NCBI GenBank assembly: GCA_035545535.1
Contig: DASZYF010000216.1
Location: forward strand, 1-38,187
From: DASZYF01 sp035545535
GTDB taxonomy: Bacteria; Actinomycetota; Actinomycetes; Mycobacteriales; CAJCIY01
DNA: 38,187 nucleotides
Direction of reading: 5' to 3'
The notes under the pieces were generated by a model. That model did not search any database, had not been told where the DNA came from, and worked only from the letters and a program-made list of their open reading frames with translations. Within the stretch, counting starts at the first letter, position 1; each line of letters opens with the position of its first letter. Below, one piece after another: positions 1 through 7,421 of the stretch. The position numbers and the translations under genes are program-made.

Positions 1-2
1 GG

Positions 3-965
3 GCCGCGTACGCAGGGGTGCTGCTGACGACGCTCGACGACGCCCGCCAGCTCGGGCTCGCGGCCGACGACGCCGCCGCGTCCCTGGACCAGCTCGCCCG
101 CCGGCTCGAGCTGGCCCACCTCAAGCAGCGCGTGGTCTCCGACCTGACCCACGTCGTCGACGCCGCGATGGCCGCCTCGATCGCGCAGCTCGGCCTCGAC
201 GCCGCGTCCGACGCCGCCGCCGTCGCCGCGCGGGCGGGTCTGCGGGCCGCGACCGCCGAGCTCAAGGCGATCATCAGCGACGCGGTGGCGCGCGTCGCCG
301 CCGACCTCGCCACCCGCACCGGGCGCGTCGCCGCCGTCCGCGTGCTCCGGCGGTTCGCCCTCCCCCGGCTCGCCACCGCGGCGGCCACCAGCGCCGGCGT
401 GCAGCTCGCGTTCGTCCATCGCATCGATCCGGGCGAGGCCGCCCAGGACGCCGCCCTCGGCCTGCTGTTCCCGGGCCATCCGGGCCGCCAGCTCGCCCTC
501 GCGGCACGGCTGCCGCGGATCCTCACCGTCCTCCCGCGCGGGCTCGACCTCACGCTGCACGAGGCGGCGGGCGGCCACACGCTGCGCCGCCACGTGGGCA
601 AGGACATCACCTACCTCGTCGAGGTGCGGCTCGCGTCGTCGACGGCGAAGGGGCTCGCCGGCACGTTCGCCTCCGTCAAGGACGCCGGCGCCGCGCTGCG
701 CTGGTGCCTCACCCGCAACGTCGACGTGCTCGAGCGCTGGTACGCGAGCGGCGCGTCGCACACGCAGCTGACTGCCCCGCTGCTGCGCCGCACCACCGCG
801 CGCATCGTCCGCCGCGACCCGCACACGGGACTGGTGCGCGAGCTGCGCCGCTCCGAGGTCGACCGGGTCGTCGTGCGCCTGCTGCGACGTGGCGACGAGG
901 TCGTCGTCACCACCGTCTTCCCCTCCACCACCCGCTACTCGACGACGGGAGCACCTCGCGGATGA
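3..965 (+). CDS. Polymorphic toxin with C-terminal CdiA-CT-type RNase A-like domain (5'-partial)
   Basis: The frame is open to the window edge and the first GTG (18) has no spaced ribosome-binding site, so the N-terminus probably lies upstream. Residue numbers below count from that GTG. Residues 1-170 are Ala-rich helical sequence of the kind that carries toxins in type VII or other contact-dependent systems. From residue 180 the sequence matches the bacterial RNase A-like CdiA-CT family: HEAAGGHTLRRHVGK at 181-195, a short Ser/Thr-rich stretch followed by an Ala-rich helix, and a C-terminal strand ending TTVFP (298-302). In the characterised Yersinia CdiA toxin the active site uses His, Arg, Thr and Tyr. 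Here His187 and a Thr remain, but the expected T-x-Y is T-x-F. Known family role: RNA cleavage in a competitor. Target and secretion route are inferred. The stop overlaps the next gene by ATGA. Confidence 0.72.
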   Translation, partial: AAYAGVLLTTLDDARQLGLAADDAAASLDQLARRLELAHLKQRVVSDLTHVVDAAMAASIAQLGLDAASDAAAVAARAGLRAATAELKAIISDAVARVAADLATRTGRVAAVRVLRRFALPRLATAAATSAGVQLAFVHRIDPGEAAQDAALGLLFPGHPGRQLALAARLPRILTVLPRGLDLTLHEAAGGHTLRRHVGKDITYLVEVRLASSTAKGLAGTFASVKDAGAALRWCLTRNVDVLERWYASGASHTQLTAPLLRRTTARIVRRDPHTGLVRELRRSEVDRVVVRLLRRGDEVVVTTVFPSTTRYSTTGAPRG

Positions 966-1303
966 CCGTCACGTTCCCGCCCCCCGACGACCCCGACGAG
1001 CTGCTCGCGCTGTTCCTCGGCGACGCCTACGACCTGTTCGACGACGAGCTGCTCGGTGACGGCACGTGGGACGGCCACGTGCTGCACGTGGCGCGCACGT
1101 TCACGACGCCCGAGCTGCGGCAGATCCGGCTCCGGCTGCTGCTGCTGTCCGAGCGCCCCGTCCCGAACACCGACCTCGAGCACCACCTGGTCGACGTGCT
1201 GGGGGTGACGCTCGGCCCGTTGCAGGCCGACCTGCGGGCCGGCCTCCGGCACACGGCGATGCTCGTCGCGACTGTGCTGCGTGAACGCGAGGAGACGCGG
1301 TGA
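962..1303 (+). CDS. Small acidic protein, probable immunity protein to the RNase A-like toxin
   Basis: The ATG at 962 overlaps the toxin stop in an ATGA junction, so the two are translationally coupled. The 113-residue product has a strongly acidic N-terminal third (many Asp/Glu between residues 9 and 35) and a helical C-terminal two thirds, with no signal peptide or membrane segment, so it should be cytosolic. Position directly after a toxin, small size and acidity suit a CdiI-type immunity protein that blocks a basic nuclease. I recognise no specific family in the sequence, so the role rests on context. The stop overlaps the next gene, giving a run of coupled small genes behind the toxin. 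Confidence 0.6.
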   Translation: MTVTFPPPDDPDELLALFLGDAYDLFDDELLGDGTWDGHVLHVARTFTTPELRQIRLRLLLLSERPVPNTDLEHHLVDVLGVTLGPLQADLRAGLRHTAMLVATVLREREETR

Positions 1304-1581
1304 TGCTGCGCGTCGAACCGTCAGCGCTGCGCGCGGCGGCCGACGCCGGCGCGCGCGACAGCTGGTCGGTGCGGCTCGCCGGCGACGACCTCGCGCGGGC
1401 CCTCGCTGCCGCGCAACCGCACCTCGGGGCCGCCGCCGGCGCGTGCGGTGACGGCATCGGGCCGATCGTCGAGGCCGCGCGCAGCGTCGCCGACAGCTTG
1501 GCGCGCCTCGCCGACTCTCTGCGGACGCTGGCCGACGCCTACCCGCACGTCGATGGCCAGCACCGGTCGCCGGCCCGATGA
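1300..1581 (+). CDS. Small helical EspC/WXG100-like type VII secretion-associated protein
   Basis: This 93-residue, almost wholly helical, Ala-rich protein starts at GTG 1300 (GTGA overlap with the previous stop) or at the adjacent ATG 1303. It opens with LRVEPSALRAAADAG and ends with a long amphipathic helix containing ADSLARLADSLRTLADAY. Size, helix-turn-helix layout and toxin-operon context resemble EspC-type and WXG100-type partners of type VII (ESX) substrates. A central W-x-G is not evident, so this is not a textbook EsxA. It may be an export partner of the toxin or part of a larger ESX-like complex; neither can be shown from sequence alone. Confidence 0.55.
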   Translation: MMLRVEPSALRAAADAGARDSWSVRLAGDDLARALAAAQPHLGAAAGACGDGIGPIVEAARSVADSLARLADSLRTLADAYPHVDGQHRSPAR

Positions 1582-1621
1582 GGATGACCGCACAGGACCG
1601 GACGTTCCTACCGTCGCCGGC

Positions 1622-2146
1622 ATGCCCGCCCGTCCTGCACTCGCGTTGCTCGTGCTGACCGCGGCGTGCGGCGCGGGCGCACCGCCCGTGACCGGTCGAG
1701 TCCCGGCGACGCCGTCCGCCGCACCGCCGCCGCTGTCCCCGCCACCACCGTCCCCGTCAGCGCCGGCACCGGACAGCGCCGTCGCCGCCGCGCGCGCCTA
1801 CCTCGCCGCGTACGACGCCGCGGCCGACAGCGGGGACACCACGGCGTACGACCGCATCGTCGCGCCCGGCTGCCGCTGCCGCGAACCGTTCCTCACCGAC
1901 TTCGTCGGCGCGCTGCGCACGCACCACTGGCACACCGATGCGCATCGCTCCGTCACCGCCGTGCACGTCGTGCGGCGGGCCGGGTCCGGTGCGGTCGTCG
2001 ACGTCACGTTCCACGTCGACGCGTACCGCGTGCTGGACGCCGACGACCGCACCGTCATGGCCGGGCACCCCGACCACGCGACGCTGCGCATCTCGCTCGT
2101 GCGGACGGACGGCCGGTGGGTCGTGGCCGACGCGGTGCGCCGATGA
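1622..2146 (+). CDS. Putative lipoprotein (DUF6318-like)
   Basis: The ATG at 1622 opens a short signal sequence, MPARPALALLVLTAACG, ending in a lipobox-like LTAAC, so the mature protein should be lipid-anchored at Cys16 on the outer face of the membrane. A Pro/Ser-rich linker (about 25-55) follows, then a compact alpha+beta domain with a CRC motif and the pattern of NTF2-like or DUF6318 lipoproteins (AxxYLAAYDAAADSGD, then a C-terminal RTDGRWVVADAV strand). An in-frame extension upstream to 1448 exists but overlaps the previous gene and would bury the signal peptide, so I reject it. The stop overlaps the next gene by ATGA. Function unknown; coupling suggests it serves the same secreted complex. 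Confidence 0.6.
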   Translation: MPARPALALLVLTAACGAGAPPVTGRVPATPSAAPPPLSPPPPSPSAPAPDSAVAAARAYLAAYDAAADSGDTTAYDRIVAPGCRCREPFLTDFVGALRTHHWHTDAHRSVTAVHVVRRAGSGAVVDVTFHVDAYRVLDADDRTVMAGHPDHATLRISLVRTDGRWVVADAVRR

Positions 2147-3006
2147 GGTGGCTCGCCGCGTTTCTGCTCACGCTGACGCTGCTGACCGGCCGCGCCACAG
2201 CGGCGCCCGGGGCGTGCGACCCGAGTGCGACCAGCTGCGAGAGCGGGCCCGTCGTCACCACGACCGTGGGCACGACGAGCTACAGCGGCCTGCTCTACGT
2301 GCCCGGGGACGAGCACGTCTTCGACGTGCAGCAGCGCGCCGACGGCTGCGCCGGGTGCACCTGGGAGACGGTCGTCATCTGCTCCGACGTGGCACCGGAC
2401 GAGACGTCCTGCCTCGGTGGCGAGGACGTCTGCGACTGGGGCGACACCTACCTCGAGGTGCGCCTGATCGTCGGCGGAGTCGTGCAGGACCTCAGCCACT
2501 GGTGCCGGCACCCGAGCGACCCGCCGCCCACCGGCCTCGACGAGCACGTCCCGTCGGAGGCCGAGCTGCAGAAGCTCGTGACCACCGCGCCGACGATGCA
2601 CGCCGACCCACCCGGACCGCTGCTCGCCCAGCTGCCGGCGTTCCTCTGGGCGGACGACCCCGGGCCCGTGCGGACGGTCGGAGCGGTGCCCGGCTACCCG
2701 GGGCTCACGCTGACCCTCGTGCTCACGCCGGCGACCTGGGCGTGGGACTTCGGCGACGGCTCGCCCGTCCGCACGACGGCCGATCCGGGCGGGCCGTACC
2801 CCGGCGGCGACGTCCGCCACACCTTCCACGCCACCGGCCCGTTCACGGTGGGCGTGACGGAGGAGTGGCGGGCCCGCGCGACCCTCACGACCCCCTTCGG
2901 AGCGCTACCGTCCCGAGACGAGCCACGCACCGTCTCGAGCCCCATCGGCCGGGAACGGCTCACGGTCCGTGAAGCACGCGCAGTCCTGATCGGCGGGAGC
3001 AGCTAG
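2143..3006 (+). CDS. Secreted cysteine-rich PKD-domain protein
   Basis: The 287-residue product starts at ATG 2143 inside the previous stop (ATGA). It has a clear Sec signal peptide (MRWLAAFLLTLTLLTGRATA, cleavage likely after ATA). The mature N-terminal half carries eight cysteines in pairs such as CDPSATSC and GCAGC, suggesting disulfides outside the cell. The second half contains a PKD-type beta-sandwich signature, WAWDFGDGS, followed by HTF...TGPFTVGVT. PKD domains mediate extracellular protein or polysaccharide contact. There is no sortase motif or C-terminal membrane helix, so it is probably released or held by a partner such as the upstream lipoprotein. Exact role unknown. Confidence 0.65.
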   Translation: MRWLAAFLLTLTLLTGRATAAPGACDPSATSCESGPVVTTTVGTTSYSGLLYVPGDEHVFDVQQRADGCAGCTWETVVICSDVAPDETSCLGGEDVCDWGDTYLEVRLIVGGVVQDLSHWCRHPSDPPPTGLDEHVPSEAELQKLVTTAPTMHADPPGPLLAQLPAFLWADDPGPVRTVGAVPGYPGLTLTLVLTPATWAWDFGDGSPVRTTADPGGPYPGGDVRHTFHATGPFTVGVTEEWRARATLTTPFGALPSRDEPRTVSSPIGRERLTVREARAVLIGGSS

Positions 3007-3023
3007 GTACCGGGGGTCCACTC

Positions 3024-3941
3024 ATGGGCGCAGCCGCGGAGGCGCCGCAGGGTCCAGCCGGGCTCCCCCCGTACCCCGGCTTCAAAGAGGCGAGCATCGC
3101 CGTGCTCGACCGGCTGCGCCAGCGCGCGCCGCTCGGGCTCTGGATGGTCACCCGCACCTGGGGCGACGACTGGGTCGTGCTGTCCACGCAGGGCGCGGGC
3201 TACGACGTCACCGACGGCACCGTGCTGCGCTGGTCGGACTCGTTCTGCTCGCGCATGGTGCGCGGCGAGGGCCCGCGGGTCGCCCCGCGCACCGACGACG
3301 TGCCGGCGTACGCCGCCACGCCCGTGGCCCGCCAGCTCAAGATCGGCGCCTACGTGGGCGTCCCGCTCGAGGACCGTCGCGGTGGCCTCTTCGGCACCCT
3401 CTGCGCCGTCGACCAGAGCCCGCAGAGCGACGACCTGCTCGGGCTGCAGACCGACGTCGAGCTCTACGCGCGGCTGCTGTCGACGATCCTCGCGCGCGAG
3501 CTGGACATCGCCGACGCGCGCCGCCTCGCCTCCACGCAGGAGGCGCTCGTCGACTCCGACACCGGGCTCCCCGGCCACGTCGCGCTCACCACGCGGCTCG
3601 TCGAGGAGGAGGAGCACGCCCGGCTCTACGGCGGCCCCGTCAGCGTGGTCGTCATCGACGCGAAGCCCGACGCCATCCCGGCGATCGCGGCGGCGGCCCA
3701 GACCGTGCTCGGCGACTCCACGTGGCTGTTCGCTCGGGCATCACCCGACGCGCTCGTGGTGCTCGCACCCGAAGCCGGAGCGATGGATGCGCTGCGCATC
3801 ACCGACGGCCTGCAGCGCAGCTTCGCCGCCGCGCACCTCGCGGCCGGCCTCGGCGTGAGCGTGCGCTCGCCCGGCGGTGTCAGCTCGCTGCGCGACGCCT
3901 TGGAAGAAGCCGAGTCGCAGGCGCGGCAAGCGCTGCGCTGA
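3024..3941 (+). CDS. GAF domain protein with degenerate GGDEF domain
   Basis: This is a 305-residue cytosolic sensor-type protein. Residues about 20-155 form a GAF domain (YVGVPLEDRRGGLFGTLCAVD is the typical GAF core). After a helical linker, residues 175-300 follow the diguanylate cyclase fold: DSDTGLPGHVAL matches the D-LTGLPNR region and VSVVVIDAKPD matches the metal-binding strand. At the active-site loop, however, the sequence reads RASPDALVVL (238-247) where an active enzyme has R-x-GGDEF. It should therefore not make c-di-GMP; it may bind nucleotide or act as a scaffold. ATG 3024 has a GGGGG tract at suitable spacing. It converges on the aldo/keto reductase gene with a 4-bp gap. Confidence 0.75.
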   Translation: MGAAAEAPQGPAGLPPYPGFKEASIAVLDRLRQRAPLGLWMVTRTWGDDWVVLSTQGAGYDVTDGTVLRWSDSFCSRMVRGEGPRVAPRTDDVPAYAATPVARQLKIGAYVGVPLEDRRGGLFGTLCAVDQSPQSDDLLGLQTDVELYARLLSTILARELDIADARRLASTQEALVDSDTGLPGHVALTTRLVEEEEHARLYGGPVSVVVIDAKPDAIPAIAAAAQTVLGDSTWLFARASPDALVVLAPEAGAMDALRITDGLQRSFAAAHLAAGLGVSVRSPGGVSSLRDALEEAESQARQALR

Positions 3942-3945
3942 CGGG

Positions 3946-4806
3946 TCAGGCCGCGTCGAGACGGGCCTGCTGCTCCGCGGTGAGGGTCACGTCGGCTGCC
4001 GTCGCCGAGTCGCGGATGGTCTCCGGACGTGACGAGCCGGGGATCGGGATGACCCGCTCGCCCTTCGCGATCATCCATGCGAGGCACACGACCTGAGGCG
4101 ACGCACCGACCTCCTTCGCCACCTCCGCGAACGGCGAGCCGGCCGCCTCGAGGCGGGCCGTGTTCCCGATGCCGCCGAGCGGGCTCCACGGCAGGAACGC
4201 GATGCCGAGCTCCTCGCAGCGCACGAGCTCCGGCTCGCTGGTGCGGAAGCGTGGGCTGAACTCGTTCTGCACGCTCACGAGGCGGCCGCCGAGGATCTCG
4301 TAGGCCTCGTCGATCTGCGCCGGGTTGGCGTTGCTCACGCCGGCGAAGCGGATCTTGCCCTCGTCGAGCAGGTCACGGATCGCGCCGACGCTGTCGGCCC
4401 ACGGCACCTTCGGGTCGGGCCGGTGGTACTGGTACAGCGGGATGACGTCGAGGCCGAGCCGCTTGAGCGACGCCTCGCAGGCCTGCTTCACGTACTCGGG
4501 CCGGCCGTCGATCGTCCACGACCCATCACCCGGCCGCAGGTGACCGGCCTTCGTCGCGACGATGACGTCGCTGGTGTCGCCGCCGTAGGTGGCCAGCGCC
4601 TTCGCGACGATCAGCTCGCCGTGACCGTGCTCGCTCGGGTTGAGGCAGTAGGAGTCGGCGGTGTCGATGAGCGTCACGCCGGCGTCGAGCGCGGCGTGCA
4701 CCGTGCGCATCGACTGCGCCTCGTCGGGACGGCCCTCGATGGACATCGGCATCTCGCCGAGCCCGACCACCCCGACCCGCACGTCACCCAGCTGTCGCGT
4801 CCGCAT
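3946..4806 (-). CDS. Aldo/keto reductase
   Basis: The 286-residue NAD(P)H-dependent carbonyl reductase folds as a TIM barrel. The catalytic tetrad is visible: Asp48 and Tyr53 in DTADSY, Lys86 in VIVATKAGH and His128 in LYQYHRPD. The C-terminal GSSRPETIRD block is the usual cofactor-binding loop. I start at ATG 4806 (MRTRQLGDV), where homologues of this class begin; an in-frame upstream ATG at 4890 would translate the 37-bp tandem repeat and is unlikely. Substrate unknown; this class acts on small aldehydes, ketones or quinones. It lies downstream of the DNA ligase gene on the same strand, 110 bp away. Confidence 0.88.
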   Translation of the reverse strand: MRTRQLGDVRVGVVGLGEMPMSIEGRPDEAQSMRTVHAALDAGVTLIDTADSYCLNPSEHGHGELIVAKALATYGGDTSDVIVATKAGHLRPGDGSWTIDGRPEYVKQACEASLKRLGLDVIPLYQYHRPDPKVPWADSVGAIRDLLDEGKIRFAGVSNANPAQIDEAYEILGGRLVSVQNEFSPRFRTSEPELVRCEELGIAFLPWSPLGGIGNTARLEAAGSPFAEVAKEVGASPQVVCLAWMIAKGERVIPIPGSSRPETIRDSATAADVTLTAEQQARLDAA

Positions 4807-4850
4807 GGCCCCGATCCAACTACGCGCGGCGGAACGGCGGCCCACCGCAG

Positions 4851-4924
4851 CATCAGGCCCGCTCGCAGGCTCCCGGCGCCTACCCGCCATCAGGCCCGCT
4901 CGCAGGCTCCCGGCGCCTACCCGC
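4851..4924. repeat. Perfect 37-bp tandem repeat (two copies)
   Basis: Two identical 37-bp units (4851-4887 and 4888-4924) begin CATCAGGCCCGCTCGCAGGC and end CCTACCCGC. They fill most of the gap between the ligase and the reductase and run over the ligase stop codon (TAG at 4919-4917). A 27-bp part, with one mismatch, recurs inside hflX (25939-25965), and a 15-bp core recurs at 17621-17635, which suggests a dispersed repeat family in this genome. Confidence 0.9.
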
Positions 4925-6452
4925 GCGCGGCCTCGAACACGGCCCGCACCGCCGCGACGTCGTCGGCCTGCTCCGCGGTCTTGTCCGGGCGGAAGCGCAC
5001 CACGCGCGCGAACCGCAGCGCCATGCCGGCCGGGTAGCGCGTGCTCGCCTGCACGCCGTCGAAGGCGATCTCGACGACCCGTTCCGGCCGCACGCGCACG
5101 GTCCAGCCGTCGTCATCGCTGTGGTCGTCCCCGATGCGCAGGAGCTGCAGGGCTTCGGTCTGCTCGGCGAGCATCGCGTCGGTCAGGCCCTTGAACGTCT
5201 TGCCGAGCATCACGAACCCCGTGGGCGAGGACTCGTCGCGGGCGCCGAGGTGCAGGTTGGACAGCCAGCCGCGACGGCGGCCGTGACCCCACTCGGCGGC
5301 GAGCACGACGAGGTCGAGCGTGTGGACCGGCTTCACCTTCACCCAGCCGGCACCCCGGCGACCGGCCTCCCACGGGGCGGTCACCGACTTCACGACCACG
5401 CCTTCGTGCCCCGCCGCGAGGGCGGCCGCGAGCACCGCGTCGGCCTCGGCGGGGTCGTCGGTCACGGTCCGGTCGACGCGCAGCGCGGCCGGCACCACCT
5501 CATCGAGCACCTTCCAGCGCTCGGCGCCGGGGCGGTCGAGCAGGTCGACGCCGTCGAGGTGGAGCACGTCGAAGAAGAACGTCGAGAGCCGCACGTCGCT
5601 GCTCCCCCGCGTGGCGGCGCGCGACGCCGTCTCCTGGAACGGTCGCGGCCGCCCGTCAGCGCGCAGCGCGATCGCCTCACCGTCGAGCACGACGCTTTGC
5701 ACCGGCAGGCCCATCACGGCGTCGACGACCTCGGGCAGCCGGTGCGTGACGTCGTCGAGCGTGCGGGTGAAGACGTGCACGTCGTCGCCGTCGCGATGCA
5801 CCTGGATGCGGATGCCGTCGAGCTTGGTGTCGACGGCTGCCCGGCCGGTCTTCGCCAGGGCCTCGGCGGGCGTGGACGCCGACGAGGCGAGCATCGGTTG
5901 CACGACGCGGCCGACGGTGAGCCCGATGCGCGCGACCGCTTCCTCGCCGCCGTCCACGGCGACGGCCGCGACGGCCGCGGCGTCACCACGCAGCATCACC
6001 GCACGGCGCACGACCGCGGCGGCGATGCCGGTCGCCGCCGCGAGGGCGTCGACGACGAGGCTCTGCTGCGCGCCCTGGCGCAGCTCCCCCGCGATGAGGG
6101 CGACGAGGAAGCGCTGCTCGTCCTTCGTCGCCTTCGCCATCAGCGCGTCGAGCAGCTCCTTGCGCCGCGCCTGGCTGCCGCTGCCGGTGGCGCCCTCGAG
6201 CGCGGTCAGTGCGGCGTCGACGTCGGCGAGCGTGAGCGTCGGCTCGTCGGCGCTGCCGGACTGCTCGCGCAGGCTGGCCCAGCCGACGCCCGGCCGTCGC
6301 TGGGGCGGGGCGCCGGACAGGTAGGCGACCGCGAGCCGCGCGTCGGCCGCACCGGCTCCCCGCAGCAGGTCGGCGATCAGTGCGGTCTTCTCAGTGCGCT
6401 TGCTCGTCGCCGCGACGGCCGCGGACACCGCCACGAGGTCGGACAGCAGCAC
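4917..6452 (-). CDS. ligB: ATP-dependent DNA ligase (LigB type)
   Basis: The 511-residue protein closely matches actinobacterial LigB along its length. An N-terminal DNA-binding domain (1-180; GELRQGAQQ... is characteristic) precedes the adenylation domain with the AMP-accepting Lys210 in KLDGIR. Further motifs are DGEAIAL, FFFDVLHLDG, EGVVVKS and GWVKVKP. A C-terminal OB-fold (from about 400) contains GKTFKGLTDAML. The start is GTG 6452 (VLLSDLVAVS), which aligns with mycobacterial LigB; GGTGAG lies directly against it, too close for normal Shine-Dalgarno use, so initiation may be leaderless. It seals nicks using ATP and accompanies the essential NAD-dependent LigA. Upstream reading frame beyond 6452 is antisense to the next gene and rejected. 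Confidence 0.9.
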   Translation of the reverse strand: MLLSDLVAVSAAVAATSKRTEKTALIADLLRGAGAADARLAVAYLSGAPPQRRPGVGWASLREQSGSADEPTLTLADVDAALTALEGATGSGSQARRKELLDALMAKATKDEQRFLVALIAGELRQGAQQSLVVDALAAATGIAAAVVRRAVMLRGDAAAVAAVAVDGGEEAVARIGLTVGRVVQPMLASSASTPAEALAKTGRAAVDTKLDGIRIQVHRDGDDVHVFTRTLDDVTHRLPEVVDAVMGLPVQSVVLDGEAIALRADGRPRPFQETASRAATRGSSDVRLSTFFFDVLHLDGVDLLDRPGAERWKVLDEVVPAALRVDRTVTDDPAEADAVLAAALAAGHEGVVVKSVTAPWEAGRRGAGWVKVKPVHTLDLVVLAAEWGHGRRRGWLSNLHLGARDESSPTGFVMLGKTFKGLTDAMLAEQTEALQLLRIGDDHSDDDGWTVRVRPERVVEIAFDGVQASTRYPAGMALRFARVVRFRPDKTAEQADDVAAVRAVFEAARG

Positions 6453-6479
6453 CTCACCATGGTGCGGTAGACCTCCGGC
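6453..6479. promoter_or_regulatory. 27-bp divergent control region between ligB and an LLM oxidoreductase
   Basis: Two divergent genes are separated by only 27 bp. A perfect 10-bp palindrome CACCATGGTG sits at 6455-6464. TAGACC at 6468-6473 could act as a -10 for the rightward gene and would place the start point on the A of its ATG (6480), giving a leaderless mRNA. No -35 or separate leftward promoter is clear. Promoter assignment is inference. Confidence 0.35.
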
Positions 6480-7412
6480 ATGGAGCTGCGCATCTTCACC
6501 GAACCCCAGATGGGCGCGAGCTACGGCGACCTCCTCGCGGTCGCGCAGGCCGCCGAGGAGCTCGGGTTCGGGGCCTTCTTCCGCTCGGACCACTTCCTGA
6601 CCATGGGCGGCGACGGGCTTCCCGGGCCGACCGATGCGTGGGTGACGCTCGGCGCGCTCGCCCGCGAGACGCGCACTATCCGGCTGGGCACGCTCGTCAC
6701 GAGTGCCACGTTCCGCCTGCCGGGCGTGCTCGCGGTCCAGGTGGCACAGGTCGATGCGATGAGCGGAGGGCGGGTGGAGCTCGGCCTCGGCGCCGGCTGG
6801 TTCGAGCGGGAGCACGAGGCGTACGGCGTGCCGTTCCCGCCGCTCGGTGAACGGTTCGAGCGGCTCGGCGAGCAGCTGGCCATCGTCACCGGCCTCTGGG
6901 CGACGCCCGCGGGCGAGACCTTCTCCCACACCGGGAAGCACTACACGCTGGTCGACTCGCCCGCGCTGCCGAAGCCCGTGCAGTCGCCGGTGCCGGTGAT
7001 CGTCGGCGGCGCCGGGCAGAAGCGGACACCCGCCTACGCCGCGCGGTACGCGCAGGAGTTCAACACGGCGTTCCGTCCCGTCGACGTGACCGCGGGCCTG
7101 TTCGACAACGTGCGCCGCGCGTGCGCGGAGGCCGGCCGCGACCCCGCGACGCTGACGCTGTCGTGCGGGCAGCTCGTGCTCTGCGGGCGCGACGACGCCG
7201 AGGTGGCCCGCCGCGCGATCGCGATCGGACGCGACCCGTCGCAGATCGCCGACGAGAGCTTCGTCGGGACGCCGGACGTCGTCATCGCGAAGCTGCGGCG
7301 CATCGCCGACCTCGGCGCGTCGCGCGCCTACCTGCAGGTCATGGACCTGCACGACCTCGACCACCTCGAGCTCATCGCGCGCGAGGTCCTGCCGGCCGCG
7401 CGGGAGATGTGA
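6480..7412 (+). CDS. LLM class F420-dependent oxidoreductase
   Basis: A 310-residue luciferase-like monooxygenase-fold (TIM barrel) protein. It shows the family landmarks: N-terminal MELRIFTEPQ strand, SDHFLTMGG, the LGTLVTS strand, SGGRVELGLGAGWFEREH (cofactor phosphate region), FPPLGERFERL and PVIVGGAGQKRT. In actinobacteria this type usually uses reduced deazaflavin F420 rather than FMN for two-electron reductions. ATG 6480 has no clear Shine-Dalgarno. Two further LLM genes lie at 9388-10281 and 11842-12714; this one resembles the latter in the GxGAxWYERE/FPPLAERFERL region. Substrate unknown. Confidence 0.85.
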   Translation: MELRIFTEPQMGASYGDLLAVAQAAEELGFGAFFRSDHFLTMGGDGLPGPTDAWVTLGALARETRTIRLGTLVTSATFRLPGVLAVQVAQVDAMSGGRVELGLGAGWFEREHEAYGVPFPPLGERFERLGEQLAIVTGLWATPAGETFSHTGKHYTLVDSPALPKPVQSPVPVIVGGAGQKRTPAYAARYAQEFNTAFRPVDVTAGLFDNVRRACAEAGRDPATLTLSCGQLVLCGRDDAEVARRAIAIGRDPSQIADESFVGTPDVVIAKLRRIADLGASRAYLQVMDLHDLDHLELIAREVLPAAREM

Positions 7413-7421
7413 GCGGCCTTC

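Noticed and set aside
6453..7364. Upstream extension of the ligB frame
   Set aside because: It is antisense to a clear LLM oxidoreductase, and LigB homology starts at the GTG at 6452.
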